This document shows positions 1 through 5,226 of a DNA stretch of 5,947 bases, one piece after another. The translations under genes and the position numbers were made by a program. The notes below the pieces were generated by a model, which had not been told where the DNA came from, made no database searches, and saw only the letters and a program-made list of their open reading frames with translations. Origin of the DNA: an uncultured Dechloromonas sp. (GTDB lineage: Bacteria; Pseudomonadota; Gammaproteobacteria; Burkholderiales; Rhodocyclaceae); the NCBI GenBank assembly GCA_937996725.1, contig CALKUR010000197.1:1-5947 (forward strand), in the 5' to 3' direction. Numbering within the stretch: the first letter of the stretch is position 1; each line of letters begins with the position of its first letter.

Positions 1-8
1 ATTTGCAT
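1..8 (-). CDS. rplI: Possible start of ribosomal protein L9 gene, cut by window edge
   Basis: Only eight bases are visible: an ATG followed by CAA and AT, reading Met-Gln-Ile or a near variant, five bases beyond the rpsR stop codon. L9 proteins commonly begin Met-Gln-Ile/Val, and rplI is the usual gene after rpsR in proteobacteria, so position and residues both fit. The ribosome binding site would lie inside the end of rpsR, where only a weak CGGG-like stretch is present. The identification rests on gene order more than on sequence. Confidence 0.45.
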
Positions 9-13
9 CGCGA

Positions 14-301
14 TTACCCGTTGTGGTTGTCGGTGAAGGGCAGCAGGGCCAGGAAGCGTGCACGCTTGATGGCCAGGCCGAGCTGGCGCTGATAACCCGC
101 CTTGGTACCGGTCAGACGAGCCGGCATGATCTTGGCGTTTTCAGCGATGTAGTCTTTCAGAATGTCGACGTCTTTGTAGTCGATCTGTTCAACTTTTTCT
201 GCCGAGAAGCGGCAGAACTTGCGGCGCTTGAACAGACCGCCGCCACGATTGCGCTTGTTGCGCTCGTCTTTCTTCTTGGTGTTGTTTGTACGTCCAACCA
301 T
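14..301 (-). CDS. rpsR: 30S ribosomal protein S18
   Basis: S18 is a small-subunit protein of the platform that binds 16S rRNA together with S6. The 95-residue product has the family core from about residue 24: FKRRKFCRF (24-32), IDYKDVDILKDYI (40-52), the ARLTGTKAGYQRQL stretch (61-74) and AIKRARFLALLP (78-89). Against the 75-residue Escherichia coli protein it has about 20 extra N-terminal residues rich in Lys, Arg and Asn, as is usual in betaproteobacteria. No later Met offers a shorter start. An AAGGA ribosome binding site (308-312) lies six bases before the ATG. It follows priB by 22 bases and ends just before a likely rplI, so it is a late gene of the rpsF operon. Confidence 0.97.
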   Translation of the reverse strand: MVGRTNNTKKKDERNKRNRGGGLFKRRKFCRFSAEKVEQIDYKDVDILKDYIAENAKIMPARLTGTKAGYQRQLGLAIKRARFLALLPFTDNHNG

Positions 302-323
302 GATGGTTCCTTCAGAGAAATTT

Positions 324-629
324 TTAGAATTCGATGGTGTCGAGATGCAGAATCAGTTGACGGCTTTTGAGGCTTTTTGCGGCGATGAAGCCGCTGGCCT
401 TGAGCGAGGTTCCGATCGTTGCGGCGGCGAGCTGGTGAGCCAGGTTGCCAAGCGCTTTGACGGGGACTTCACAGGTGACCTGGCGTTTCAGATCGGCTTC
501 TTGTTGCTCGGAGTGGTGTCCTAACGTTGCTTCCGTCACCGGAATGCCTGCCGGTGTGTACCGGAGTGGCTGTACGCTAAGGAGCTGCCCGCTGAGCTGA
601 ACCCGATTGATCTCCAGATGCTGCGTCAA
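324..629 (-). CDS. priB: Primosomal replication protein N (PriB), TTG start
   Basis: PriB is a small OB-fold single-stranded-DNA-binding protein that bridges PriA and DnaT during restart of collapsed replication forks. The 101-residue product shows the family pattern: NRVQLSGQLLSVQPLRYTPAGIP (8-30), a HHSEQQEADLKRQVTCEVPV stretch (38-57) and a C-terminal SGFIAAKS...LILHLDTIE strand region (79-100). Length matches E. coli PriB (104). The reading frame holds no ATG or GTG start. The best start is TTG at 627-629, and the rpsF stop codon (654-656) lies upstream in the same frame, so nothing longer is possible. No good Shine-Dalgarno precedes the TTG; only a close AGAAG is seen. Expression therefore probably depends on ribosomes arriving from rpsF, 24 bases upstream. 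Confidence 0.9.
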   Translation of the reverse strand: MTQHLEINRVQLSGQLLSVQPLRYTPAGIPVTEATLGHHSEQQEADLKRQVTCEVPVKALGNLAHQLAAATIGTSLKASGFIAAKSLKSRQLILHLDTIEF

Positions 630-653
630 TGCTTCTGCGTCGTCTGGTGTGAC

Positions 654-1010
654 TTAGGCAGGAGTCGCTTCAGCCGCTGCCGGCTTGGCTTTCTCTTCCT
701 TCGTCATGGGCGACGGCTCGGTGATGGCGTGCTTCTGCTTCATGGTCAGATGACGCAACACGGCATCATTGAACTTGAAGGCATGCTCGAGCTCGGCCAG
801 GGTCTCACCGTTACATTCGATGTTCATCAGAACGTAGTGGGCCTTGTGCACCTTATTGATCGGGTAAGCCATCTGACGGCGGCCCCAATCTTCCAGACGG
901 TGGATGACACCGTTCTGGCCGGTGATCAGCGTTTTGTAACGCTCAACCATCGCCGGCACCTGTTCGGACTGATCCGGGTGGACGATGAATACGATTTCGT
1001 AATGGCGCAT
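654..1010 (-). CDS. rpsF: 30S ribosomal protein S6
   Basis: S6 is a ferredoxin-like-fold protein of the small-subunit platform and forms a heterodimer with S18. The 118-residue product starts MRHYEIVFIVHPDQSEQVPAMVERY and carries the conserved RLEDWGRRQMAYPI (38-51), HKAHYVLMNIE (55-65) and the NDAVLRHLTMK stretch (81-91). The C-terminal tail (about 100-118) is rich in Ala, Pro, Lys and Glu and looks disordered, as is common in S6. A strong AAGGAG site (1016-1021) sits five bases before the ATG. It is the first gene of the rpsF-priB-rpsR operon, and S6 and S18 being made from one transcript suits their complex. Confidence 0.97.
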   Translation of the reverse strand: MRHYEIVFIVHPDQSEQVPAMVERYKTLITGQNGVIHRLEDWGRRQMAYPINKVHKAHYVLMNIECNGETLAELEHAFKFNDAVLRHLTMKQKHAITEPSPMTKEEKAKPAAAEATPA

Positions 1011-1057
1011 GAATTCTCCTTTTGGCTAATACCCCCCGCCATGCGAATGCGGTGGAG
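1011..1057 (-). promoter_or_regulatory. rpsF leader: ribosome binding site and possible S6:S18 autoregulatory hairpin
   Basis: On the transcript strand a CTCCACCGC arm (1049-1057) can pair with a GCGGGGGG arm (1032-1039) around a nine-base loop. The pairing is four G-C pairs, an A/G mismatch, two more G-C pairs and a wobble. A GTATTAGCC stretch and then the AAGGAG ribosome binding site (1016-1021) follow. Many bacteria carry an RNA element in the rpsF leader that binds the S6:S18 complex through an ACCG/CCG sequence resembling the complex's 16S rRNA site. The CACCG here and the placement next to the ribosome binding site fit that. The hairpin is seen by eye; the regulatory role is inferred. 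Confidence 0.5.
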
Positions 1058-1077
1058 CAAGGTGGAAAACCGAAGAT

Positions 1078-1086
1078 TCTATAACA
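1078..1086 (-). promoter_or_regulatory. Candidate extended -10 promoter for the rpsF operon
   Basis: On the minus strand TGTTATAGA gives a TGn-extended -10 with TATAGA matching TATAAT at four of six positions. No convincing -35 lies 16-18 bases upstream, which an extended -10 can tolerate. Transcription would begin near 1071 and give a leader of about 60 bases. Some read-through from cysB is possible because I see no strong terminator between the two genes. Confidence 0.35.
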
Positions 1087-1133
1087 GAATCAAGGCGAAA
1101 GCCAGCCTGCCGCCCGTTTCAGGTGTAAAGGGG

Positions 1134-2093
1134 TTACAGCCAATCAGACTCGGTCGGCGCTTTGCTACCGCCCTGCAGCGCCTGCTGAACGACATTGCGA
1201 TTAAGGTCCGGCGCAAAATCTTCAATGAAATCATATTCATAACGACGCAAAAGCGCACCGCGACGGATGCCCACGTACGTGGTATTGGCCGGGAAGAGAT
1301 GTTTTGCCTGAATCATGCGCAGGCCAGCGACGGTATCGCGCTGGGCGTCAAAGGCATGCTCGGCGATGATGCCGACGCCCATGCCCAGGCCGACGTAGGT
1401 CTTAATAACGTCTGCATCCAGTGCATCGAGCACGATCCGGGGCTTGAGCCCTTGGCGCTCGAACAGGCTATCCAGCCGGATTCGGCCGGCAACGCCGCGT
1501 ACATAAGTAATGAGCGGGTACTGCGCCAGGTCGGCGAGGCTGATGTCCTTTTGTTTGAGCAAGGGGTGACCGGTCTGTACGACCAGTGCGTGGTGCCACT
1601 GCCGGCAAGGTAAGGCGACGATCCCCGGCGCATCTTTAAGCGACTCGGTAGCAATGGCGAGATCCACATCGCCGCGCACCAGCCATTCGGCAAACTGGTC
1701 GGGCATACCCTGATGCAGGGTGAGCGTGACCTCAGGATAGCGCTCACGAAAGCGCGTCACGGCTGCCGGTAAGGCATAGCGCGCCTGCGTGTGGGTCGTG
1801 GCGATGACCAGCGCCCCATGCTGGCCTTGGGTGTAATCGTCGACATAGCGCTTGAGGTTGTCGGACTCGGCCAGAATGCGCCGGGCGTGCGCCAGAACCT
1901 GTGCACCGGCTTCGGTCACACCGGTCAGCCGCTTGCCGACCCGCTCGAAAATGATCAAGCCAAGGTCGTTTTCCAGTTGCTTGATCTGCTTGGAAACCCC
2001 CGGCTGAGAGGTAAACAAGGCTTCGGCCGCTTCAGAGACGTTGAAGCCGCGCTGCGCTACTTCGACCAGATAACGGAGCTGTTGCAGGGTCAT
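1134..2093 (-). CDS. cysB: LysR-type sulfur assimilation regulator CysB
   Basis: CysB is the tetrameric cytoplasmic LysR-type activator of cysteine biosynthesis; in enterobacteria its inducer is N-acetylserine, and sulfide or thiosulfate counteract it. The 319-residue product (E. coli 324) has the N-terminal winged helix-turn-helix (about 1-60) with MTLQQLRYLVEV and NVSEAAEALFTSQPGVSKQI, a linker helix, and an effector domain from about 92. The anion-site motif ATTHTQARYALP includes Thr100, Thr102 and Gln103 at the enterobacterial numbers. The position of Klebsiella Thr202 is Ala202 (GVAGR), which as I recall it is also the case in Burkholderia CysB. DADVIKTYVGLGMGVGIIA (224-242) is a strong CysB signature. 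An AGAGGGG ribosome binding site (2101-2107) precedes the ATG. It is divergent from the sulfur operon it probably controls. A Cbl/SsuR-like paralogue is possible but less likely given this context. Confidence 0.92.
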   Translation of the reverse strand: MTLQQLRYLVEVAQRGFNVSEAAEALFTSQPGVSKQIKQLENDLGLIIFERVGKRLTGVTEAGAQVLAHARRILAESDNLKRYVDDYTQGQHGALVIATTHTQARYALPAAVTRFRERYPEVTLTLHQGMPDQFAEWLVRGDVDLAIATESLKDAPGIVALPCRQWHHALVVQTGHPLLKQKDISLADLAQYPLITYVRGVAGRIRLDSLFERQGLKPRIVLDALDADVIKTYVGLGMGVGIIAEHAFDAQRDTVAGLRMIQAKHLFPANTTYVGIRRGALLRRYEYDFIEDFAPDLNRNVVQQALQGGSKAPTESDWL

Positions 2094-2114
2094 GGTTTTT
2101 CCCCTCTGCTAATT

Positions 2115-2154
2115 ACTTAAAGTTATAGCATTCTAACCATATATTCTTTTAAGT
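2115..2154. promoter_or_regulatory. Candidate CysB operator region in the divergent gap
   Basis: Two nested inverted repeats are visible. The inner is GTTA-N8-TAAC at 2122-2137, which satisfies the T-N11-A rule of LysR-type boxes. The outer pairs ACTTAAAG (2115-2122) with CTTTTAAGT (2146-2154), near-perfect apart from one extra T. CysB sites are degenerate, so AT-rich repeats cannot be assigned with certainty, but the location between cysB and a sulfur operon makes CysB the natural ligand. Confidence 0.4.
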
Positions 2155-2175
2155 TCGATTGCCCGCTGTTAGGAT
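2117..2175 (+). promoter_or_regulatory. Candidate promoters of the transporter-cysI-cysH operon
   Basis: Two alternatives are seen. The first pairs TTAAAG (2117-2122) with TATATT (2140-2145) at 17-base spacing; the -10 matches five of six positions and the -35 only three. The second is an extended -10, TGTTAGGAT (2167-2175), with a poor -35. For the second, the inner palindrome at 2122-2137 would be centred about 50 bases upstream of the start, a more natural place for a LysR-type activator. A weak -35 suits an activator-dependent promoter in either case. Confidence 0.35.
2122..2130 (-). promoter_or_regulatory. Candidate extended -10 promoter of cysB
   Basis: On the minus strand TGCTATAAC provides TGn plus TATAAC, five of six matches to the -10 consensus. 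No good -35 is present at the usual distance. Transcription would start near 2115, about 20 bases before the cysB start codon. The element overlaps a GTTA-N8-TAAC palindrome (2122-2137), an arrangement consistent with the negative autoregulation known for enterobacterial cysB. Confidence 0.5.
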
Positions 2176-2207
2176 GGCGACCTCAATCGATATTGCAGCG
2201 CACCTAA

Positions 2208-2981
2208 ATGGATTTTCTGTACACCGCCTCGGGCTTTTTTGTAGGACTGATCGTCGGCATGACCGGCGTTGGCGGCGGCTCGCTCATGACACCGTTGTTG
2301 GTGCTGCTGTTTGGCGTATCGCCCGCTACGGCGGTGGGTACCGACCTGCTTTACGCGGCGCTGACCAAAACCGGCGGCACAGTGGCGCATGGTCGCAAGG
2401 GCCATGTGGACTGGCAAATTGTAGGCCGCCTGGCCGCTGGCAGCATTCCGGCCGCCGCAATAACACTCTATGTACTGGCGCAGCTGCCCGGTCACGGTAA
2501 AGAAGTCGGTCACATCATGGCCATCGCACTAGGCTTCGCCCTGTTCCTGACGGCCGCCGCCATCTTCCTGCGCGACAAGCTGCTGCGCTATGCGCGCCGT
2601 CATGAAGACTCTTTCACGCAACACCACGTGGGTAGCATTACCGTCGTCGTTGGGGCCGTGCTTGGCGTACTCGTGACTATTTCATCGGTCGGTGCGGGCG
2701 CGCTGGGCGTGACCGCCCTCTTCTTCTTATATCCGCGTTTGGGTACCCTACGCATTGTGGCCAGCGACATCGCGCATGCGGTGCCACTCACTGCCGTGGC
2801 CGGTATTGGCCACTGGTATCTGGGCAGCGTCGATTTCAACTTACTCGGCGCCTTGCTGCTCGGCTCTTTGCCGGGCATCTGGATCGGTAGCCATATCGCC
2901 AGCAAAGTGCCCGAGAAGTTTCTGCGCAGCCTGTTGGCCACGATGCTCATCATCATCGGCACCAAGCTGGTGATGTCCTGA
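2208..2981 (+). CDS. TauE/SafE-family inner-membrane anion transporter (sulfite export or sulfate uptake)
   Basis: The 257-residue product is strongly hydrophobic with about eight membrane segments, near residues 5-30, 38-55, 69-91, 101-121, 142-165, 184-205, 211-231 and 239-256. It shows the internal duplication typical of TauE/SafE proteins: the first half has GMTGVGGGSLMTPLLVLLFG (17-36) then ATAVGTDLLYAALTKTGGTVAH (40-61), and the second half echoes this with SSVGAGALGVTALFFLYP (159-176) then RIVASDIAH (182-190) and GHW. Family members are proposed exporters of sulfite or sulfoacetate, or sulfate importers; the sequence does not fix substrate or direction. An in-frame TAA directly precedes the ATG, so this start is the earliest possible. 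No clear Shine-Dalgarno precedes it. cysI follows after 33 bases, so sulfite or sulfate is the likely cargo. Confidence 0.88.
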   Translation: MDFLYTASGFFVGLIVGMTGVGGGSLMTPLLVLLFGVSPATAVGTDLLYAALTKTGGTVAHGRKGHVDWQIVGRLAAGSIPAAAITLYVLAQLPGHGKEVGHIMAIALGFALFLTAAAIFLRDKLLRYARRHEDSFTQHHVGSITVVVGAVLGVLVTISSVGAGALGVTALFFLYPRLGTLRIVASDIAHAVPLTAVAGIGHWYLGSVDFNLLGALLLGSLPGIWIGSHIASKVPEKFLRSLLATMLIIIGTKLVMS

Positions 2982-3014
2982 TTTCTAAAACGTTTCGTCC
3001 CGAAGAGAACTGTT

Positions 3015-4709
3015 ATGTACCGTTACGATGATATAGACCGCGCGATGGTCAAAGCCCGTGTCGCGCAGTTTCGTGACCAAACCAACCGCTGGCAAGCCGG
3101 TGAGCTGAGCGACGAAGAGTTTCGTCCGCTACGTCTGCAGAATGGTTTGTATATGCAACGACACGCGCCCATGCTGCGTATTGCCGTGCCCTACGCCATG
3201 ATCTCGTCGGCGCAGCTGCGTGTGCTCGGTGCCATTGCACGCGAAGAAGACAAGGGCTATGCCCACTTCACCACACGCCACAATCTGCAGTACAACTGGA
3301 TCCCCATGGCACGCGTGCCGGACGTACTAGAGCGCCTGGCCGAAGTGGAGATGCATGCGATTCAGACCTCGGGTAACTGTATCCGTAACGTGACCAGCGA
3401 TCAGTTCGCTGGCATCGCCCCGGATGAAGTGGTGGATACGCGCCCGATCGCCGAGATCATTCGTCAGTGGAGTACTTTCCACCCGGAATTCGCTTTCCTA
3501 CCGCGCAAGTTTAAGATCGCCGTGCATGGTGCCGAGCGCGACCGTGCCGTGGTGCAAGTGCACGACATCGGCCTGCATCTCTACCGTGATGCCAAGGGCG
3601 ACATCCTTGCCCGCGTCTGGGTGGGTGGCGGCCTGGGTCGTACGCCAATCCTGGGCGAAATCATTCATGAGGCACTGCCGTGGCGTCACCTGCTCTCCTA
3701 TATGGAAGCGATCATTCGCGTCTATAACCTGGAAGGCCGTCGTGACAACCCGTACAAGGCCCGTATCAAGATTCTAGTGAAGGCGCTGGGTATCGAAGAG
3801 TTCCGCCGCAAGGTCGATGCCGAATGGGCGAACCTGAAAGATGGCCCGGCAACGATTACCGATGCCGAATTGGCGCGTGTTTCGGCGTACTTTGTTGATC
3901 CGAATTACGCACAACTACCAGATACTGATGCTGGCTTTGAGACCCGTTTGGCCAGCGACAAAGCCTTTGCGCGCTGGGTGCAACAAAACGTGCACCCGCA
4001 CCGTATGCCGGGCTACCGCGCCGTGACGCTGTCGCTCAAACAGAAAGGCATCGCCCCGGGCGACATCACCGATCAGCAGATGGAAGCCGTGGCCGATCTG
4101 GCCGATGCTTACAGCTTCGGCGAAGTGCGTTCCTCGCATGAACAGAATCTGGTGCTGTCGGACGTGGAACTGCGCAAGCTGCCAGAACTCTACGATGCCG
4201 CCAAGGCGTTAAAGCTGGCCAGTTCGACCGTGGGTCTACTCACCGACATCATCTGCTGCCCAGGCGGCGATTTCTGCGATCTAGCTAACGCCAAGTCGAT
4301 CCCGATTGCGCAGGCGATCATGGAGCGCTTCGATGATCTGGACTACCTGCACGACATCGGCGAACTGGATCTGAACATCTCCGGTTGCATGAACGCCTGT
4401 GGTCACCACCACGTGGGCCACATTGGCGTGTTGGGTGTCGATAAGAACGACGAAGAGTGGTATCAGGTCACTATTGGTGGCCGACAGGGCAACGACACAC
4501 GCCTCGGCAAAGTGATCGGTCCGTCGTTCGCTGCCGCCGATATGCCGGATGTGGTGACCAAGCTGCTCGAAACCTATGTCCGCCTGCGAGAACCAGAAGA
4601 ACGCTTTGTTGAAACCGTGGTTCGTCTTGGCATCGACCCGTTCAAGCTCAGCGTGTATGGTGAATCGGCCAACCGCGTGAACAAAAACAAGGAGGCCACC
4701 CATGGCTGA
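3015..4709 (+). CDS. cysI: Assimilatory sulfite reductase, siroheme/4Fe-4S hemoprotein subunit
   Basis: CysI reduces sulfite to sulfide with six electrons at a siroheme coupled to a 4Fe-4S cluster, in the cytoplasm. The 564-residue product (E. coli 570) has the two-fold nitrite/sulfite reductase layout. The cluster cysteines are Cys415 and Cys421 (CPGGDFC) and Cys458 and Cys462 (CMNAC); Cys462 should bridge the siroheme iron. By motif alignment the sulfite-binding residues of E. coli (Arg83, Arg153, Lys215, Lys217) correspond to Arg88 (TTRHN), Arg124 (CIRNV), Lys165 and Lys167 (LPRKFK). After the last cysteine comes GHHHVGHIG, unlike the E. coli GRAM stretch; this marks the type found with DUF934. 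A modest GAAGAGA site (3002-3008) precedes the ATG. Its end overlaps the next gene by eight bases. No cysJ is visible. Nitrite reduction is a less likely alternative given cysH and cysB nearby. Confidence 0.93.
   Translation: MYRYDDIDRAMVKARVAQFRDQTNRWQAGELSDEEFRPLRLQNGLYMQRHAPMLRIAVPYAMISSAQLRVLGAIAREEDKGYAHFTTRHNLQYNWIPMARVPDVLERLAEVEMHAIQTSGNCIRNVTSDQFAGIAPDEVVDTRPIAEIIRQWSTFHPEFAFLPRKFKIAVHGAERDRAVVQVHDIGLHLYRDAKGDILARVWVGGGLGRTPILGEIIHEALPWRHLLSYMEAIIRVYNLEGRRDNPYKARIKILVKALGIEEFRRKVDAEWANLKDGPATITDAELARVSAYFVDPNYAQLPDTDAGFETRLASDKAFARWVQQNVHPHRMPGYRAVTLSLKQKGIAPGDITDQQMEAVADLADAYSFGEVRSSHEQNLVLSDVELRKLPELYDAAKALKLASSTVGLLTDIICCPGGDFCDLANAKSIPIAQAIMERFDDLDYLHDIGELDLNISGCMNACGHHHVGHIGVLGVDKNDEEWYQVTIGGRQGNDTRLGKVIGPSFAAADMPDVVTKLLETYVRLREPEERFVETVVRLGIDPFKLSVYGESANRVNKNKEATHG
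4689..4695 (+). promoter_or_regulatory. Strong ribosome binding site of the DUF934 gene, inside cysI
   Basis: AAGGAGG lies in the last codons of cysI, six bases before the ATG at 4702. It fixes the start of the DUF934 gene and is the strongest such site in the sulfur operon, suggesting that this protein is made in good amount relative to CysI. Confidence 0.85.
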
Positions 4710-5226
4710 TATCCTGAAAAACGGCCAGGTCCATAACGACAACTGGCAAGTGCTGCGTCCGGAGGCTGAAGCCGACCTCACCACGCTGAGCGTACCGGCT
4801 GGCCAATGGCTGGTGCCGTTTGCCCTGTGGCAAGCACAAAGCGCCGTGCTGAAATCGCGCAGCGATATCGGTATCTGGTTGTCACCGAACGACGACCTCG
4901 CCGAAGTCGCCAAGCACTTCAGCCAATGGCCACTGGTCGCCATCGACTTCCCGAAATTTACGGATGGTCGTGGTTACTCGATCGCCTGGCGCGTACGCAA
5001 TCACTACAAGTACGAGGGCGAACTGCGCGCCATTGGTAACGTGCTGGTTGACCAACTGTTCTTCATGCTGCGCGTCGGATTTGATACGTTGGCACTCGAC
5101 CCGAATGTGGACGTTGCAACGGCCGAACGTAACCTGGCCCCCTTCCCTGACACGTACCAGGGTTCGACCGATAATCCGGAGCCGCTGTTCCGTCGCGTTG
5201 ATCGCGTTCTTGGGGGCGCTCGCTGA
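4702..5226 (+). CDS. DUF934 family protein associated with sulfite reductase
   Basis: This 174-residue protein is recognised by its family signatures: FPKFTDGRGYS (83-93), followed by the GELRAIGNVLVDQL and FFMLRVGFD stretches (106-128). The N-terminal part (about 1-70) is variable, and the C-terminal part (about 140-174) is polar and ends near FRRVDRVLGGAR. There is no signal peptide or membrane segment, so it should be cytoplasmic. It has no cysteine at all, which argues against a thiol-ligated iron-sulfur cluster or disulfide chemistry of its own. The gene starts inside the end of cysI and its stop shares one base with the cysH start, so all three are translationally coupled. The family has no firmly established function that I know of. 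Its regular place beside CysI suggests a role in sulfite reduction, for example as an adaptor for an electron donor; this is inference. Confidence 0.9.
   Translation: MADILKNGQVHNDNWQVLRPEAEADLTTLSVPAGQWLVPFALWQAQSAVLKSRSDIGIWLSPNDDLAEVAKHFSQWPLVAIDFPKFTDGRGYSIAWRVRNHYKYEGELRAIGNVLVDQLFFMLRVGFDTLALDPNVDVATAERNLAPFPDTYQGSTDNPEPLFRRVDRVLGGAR

Noticed and set aside
14..80. The 20-residue basic N-terminal extension of S18 as a novel feature
   Set aside because: Similar basic extensions are usual in betaproteobacterial S18 proteins, so it serves as a taxonomic hint only; this region of the gene itself is ordinary.
1087..1133. Possible terminator after cysB
   Set aside because: Short GGC/GCC pairings are present on the minus strand, but no stable stem followed by a run of T is visible, so I do not call one.
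618..1613. A 331-codon open frame on the plus strand across rpsF and cysB
   Set aside because: It lies antisense to two genes with clear family signatures, its protein resembles nothing I recognise, and its length is explained by codon bias of the opposite strand.
2094..2207. Possible small gene or riboswitch in the divergent gap
   Set aside because: The gap is AT-rich, holds no credible start with a ribosome binding site and shows no structure recognisable as a sulfur-related riboswitch; promoter and operator elements explain it better.
2982..3014. Separate promoter or terminator between the transporter gene and cysI
   Set aside because: The 33-base gap has no paired -35/-10 and no hairpin with a T-run; a shared transcript is the simpler reading.
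4281..4943. A 220-codon open frame on the minus strand across the cysI/DUF934 junction
   Set aside because: It is antisense to conserved motifs of both genes and shows no recognisable domain.
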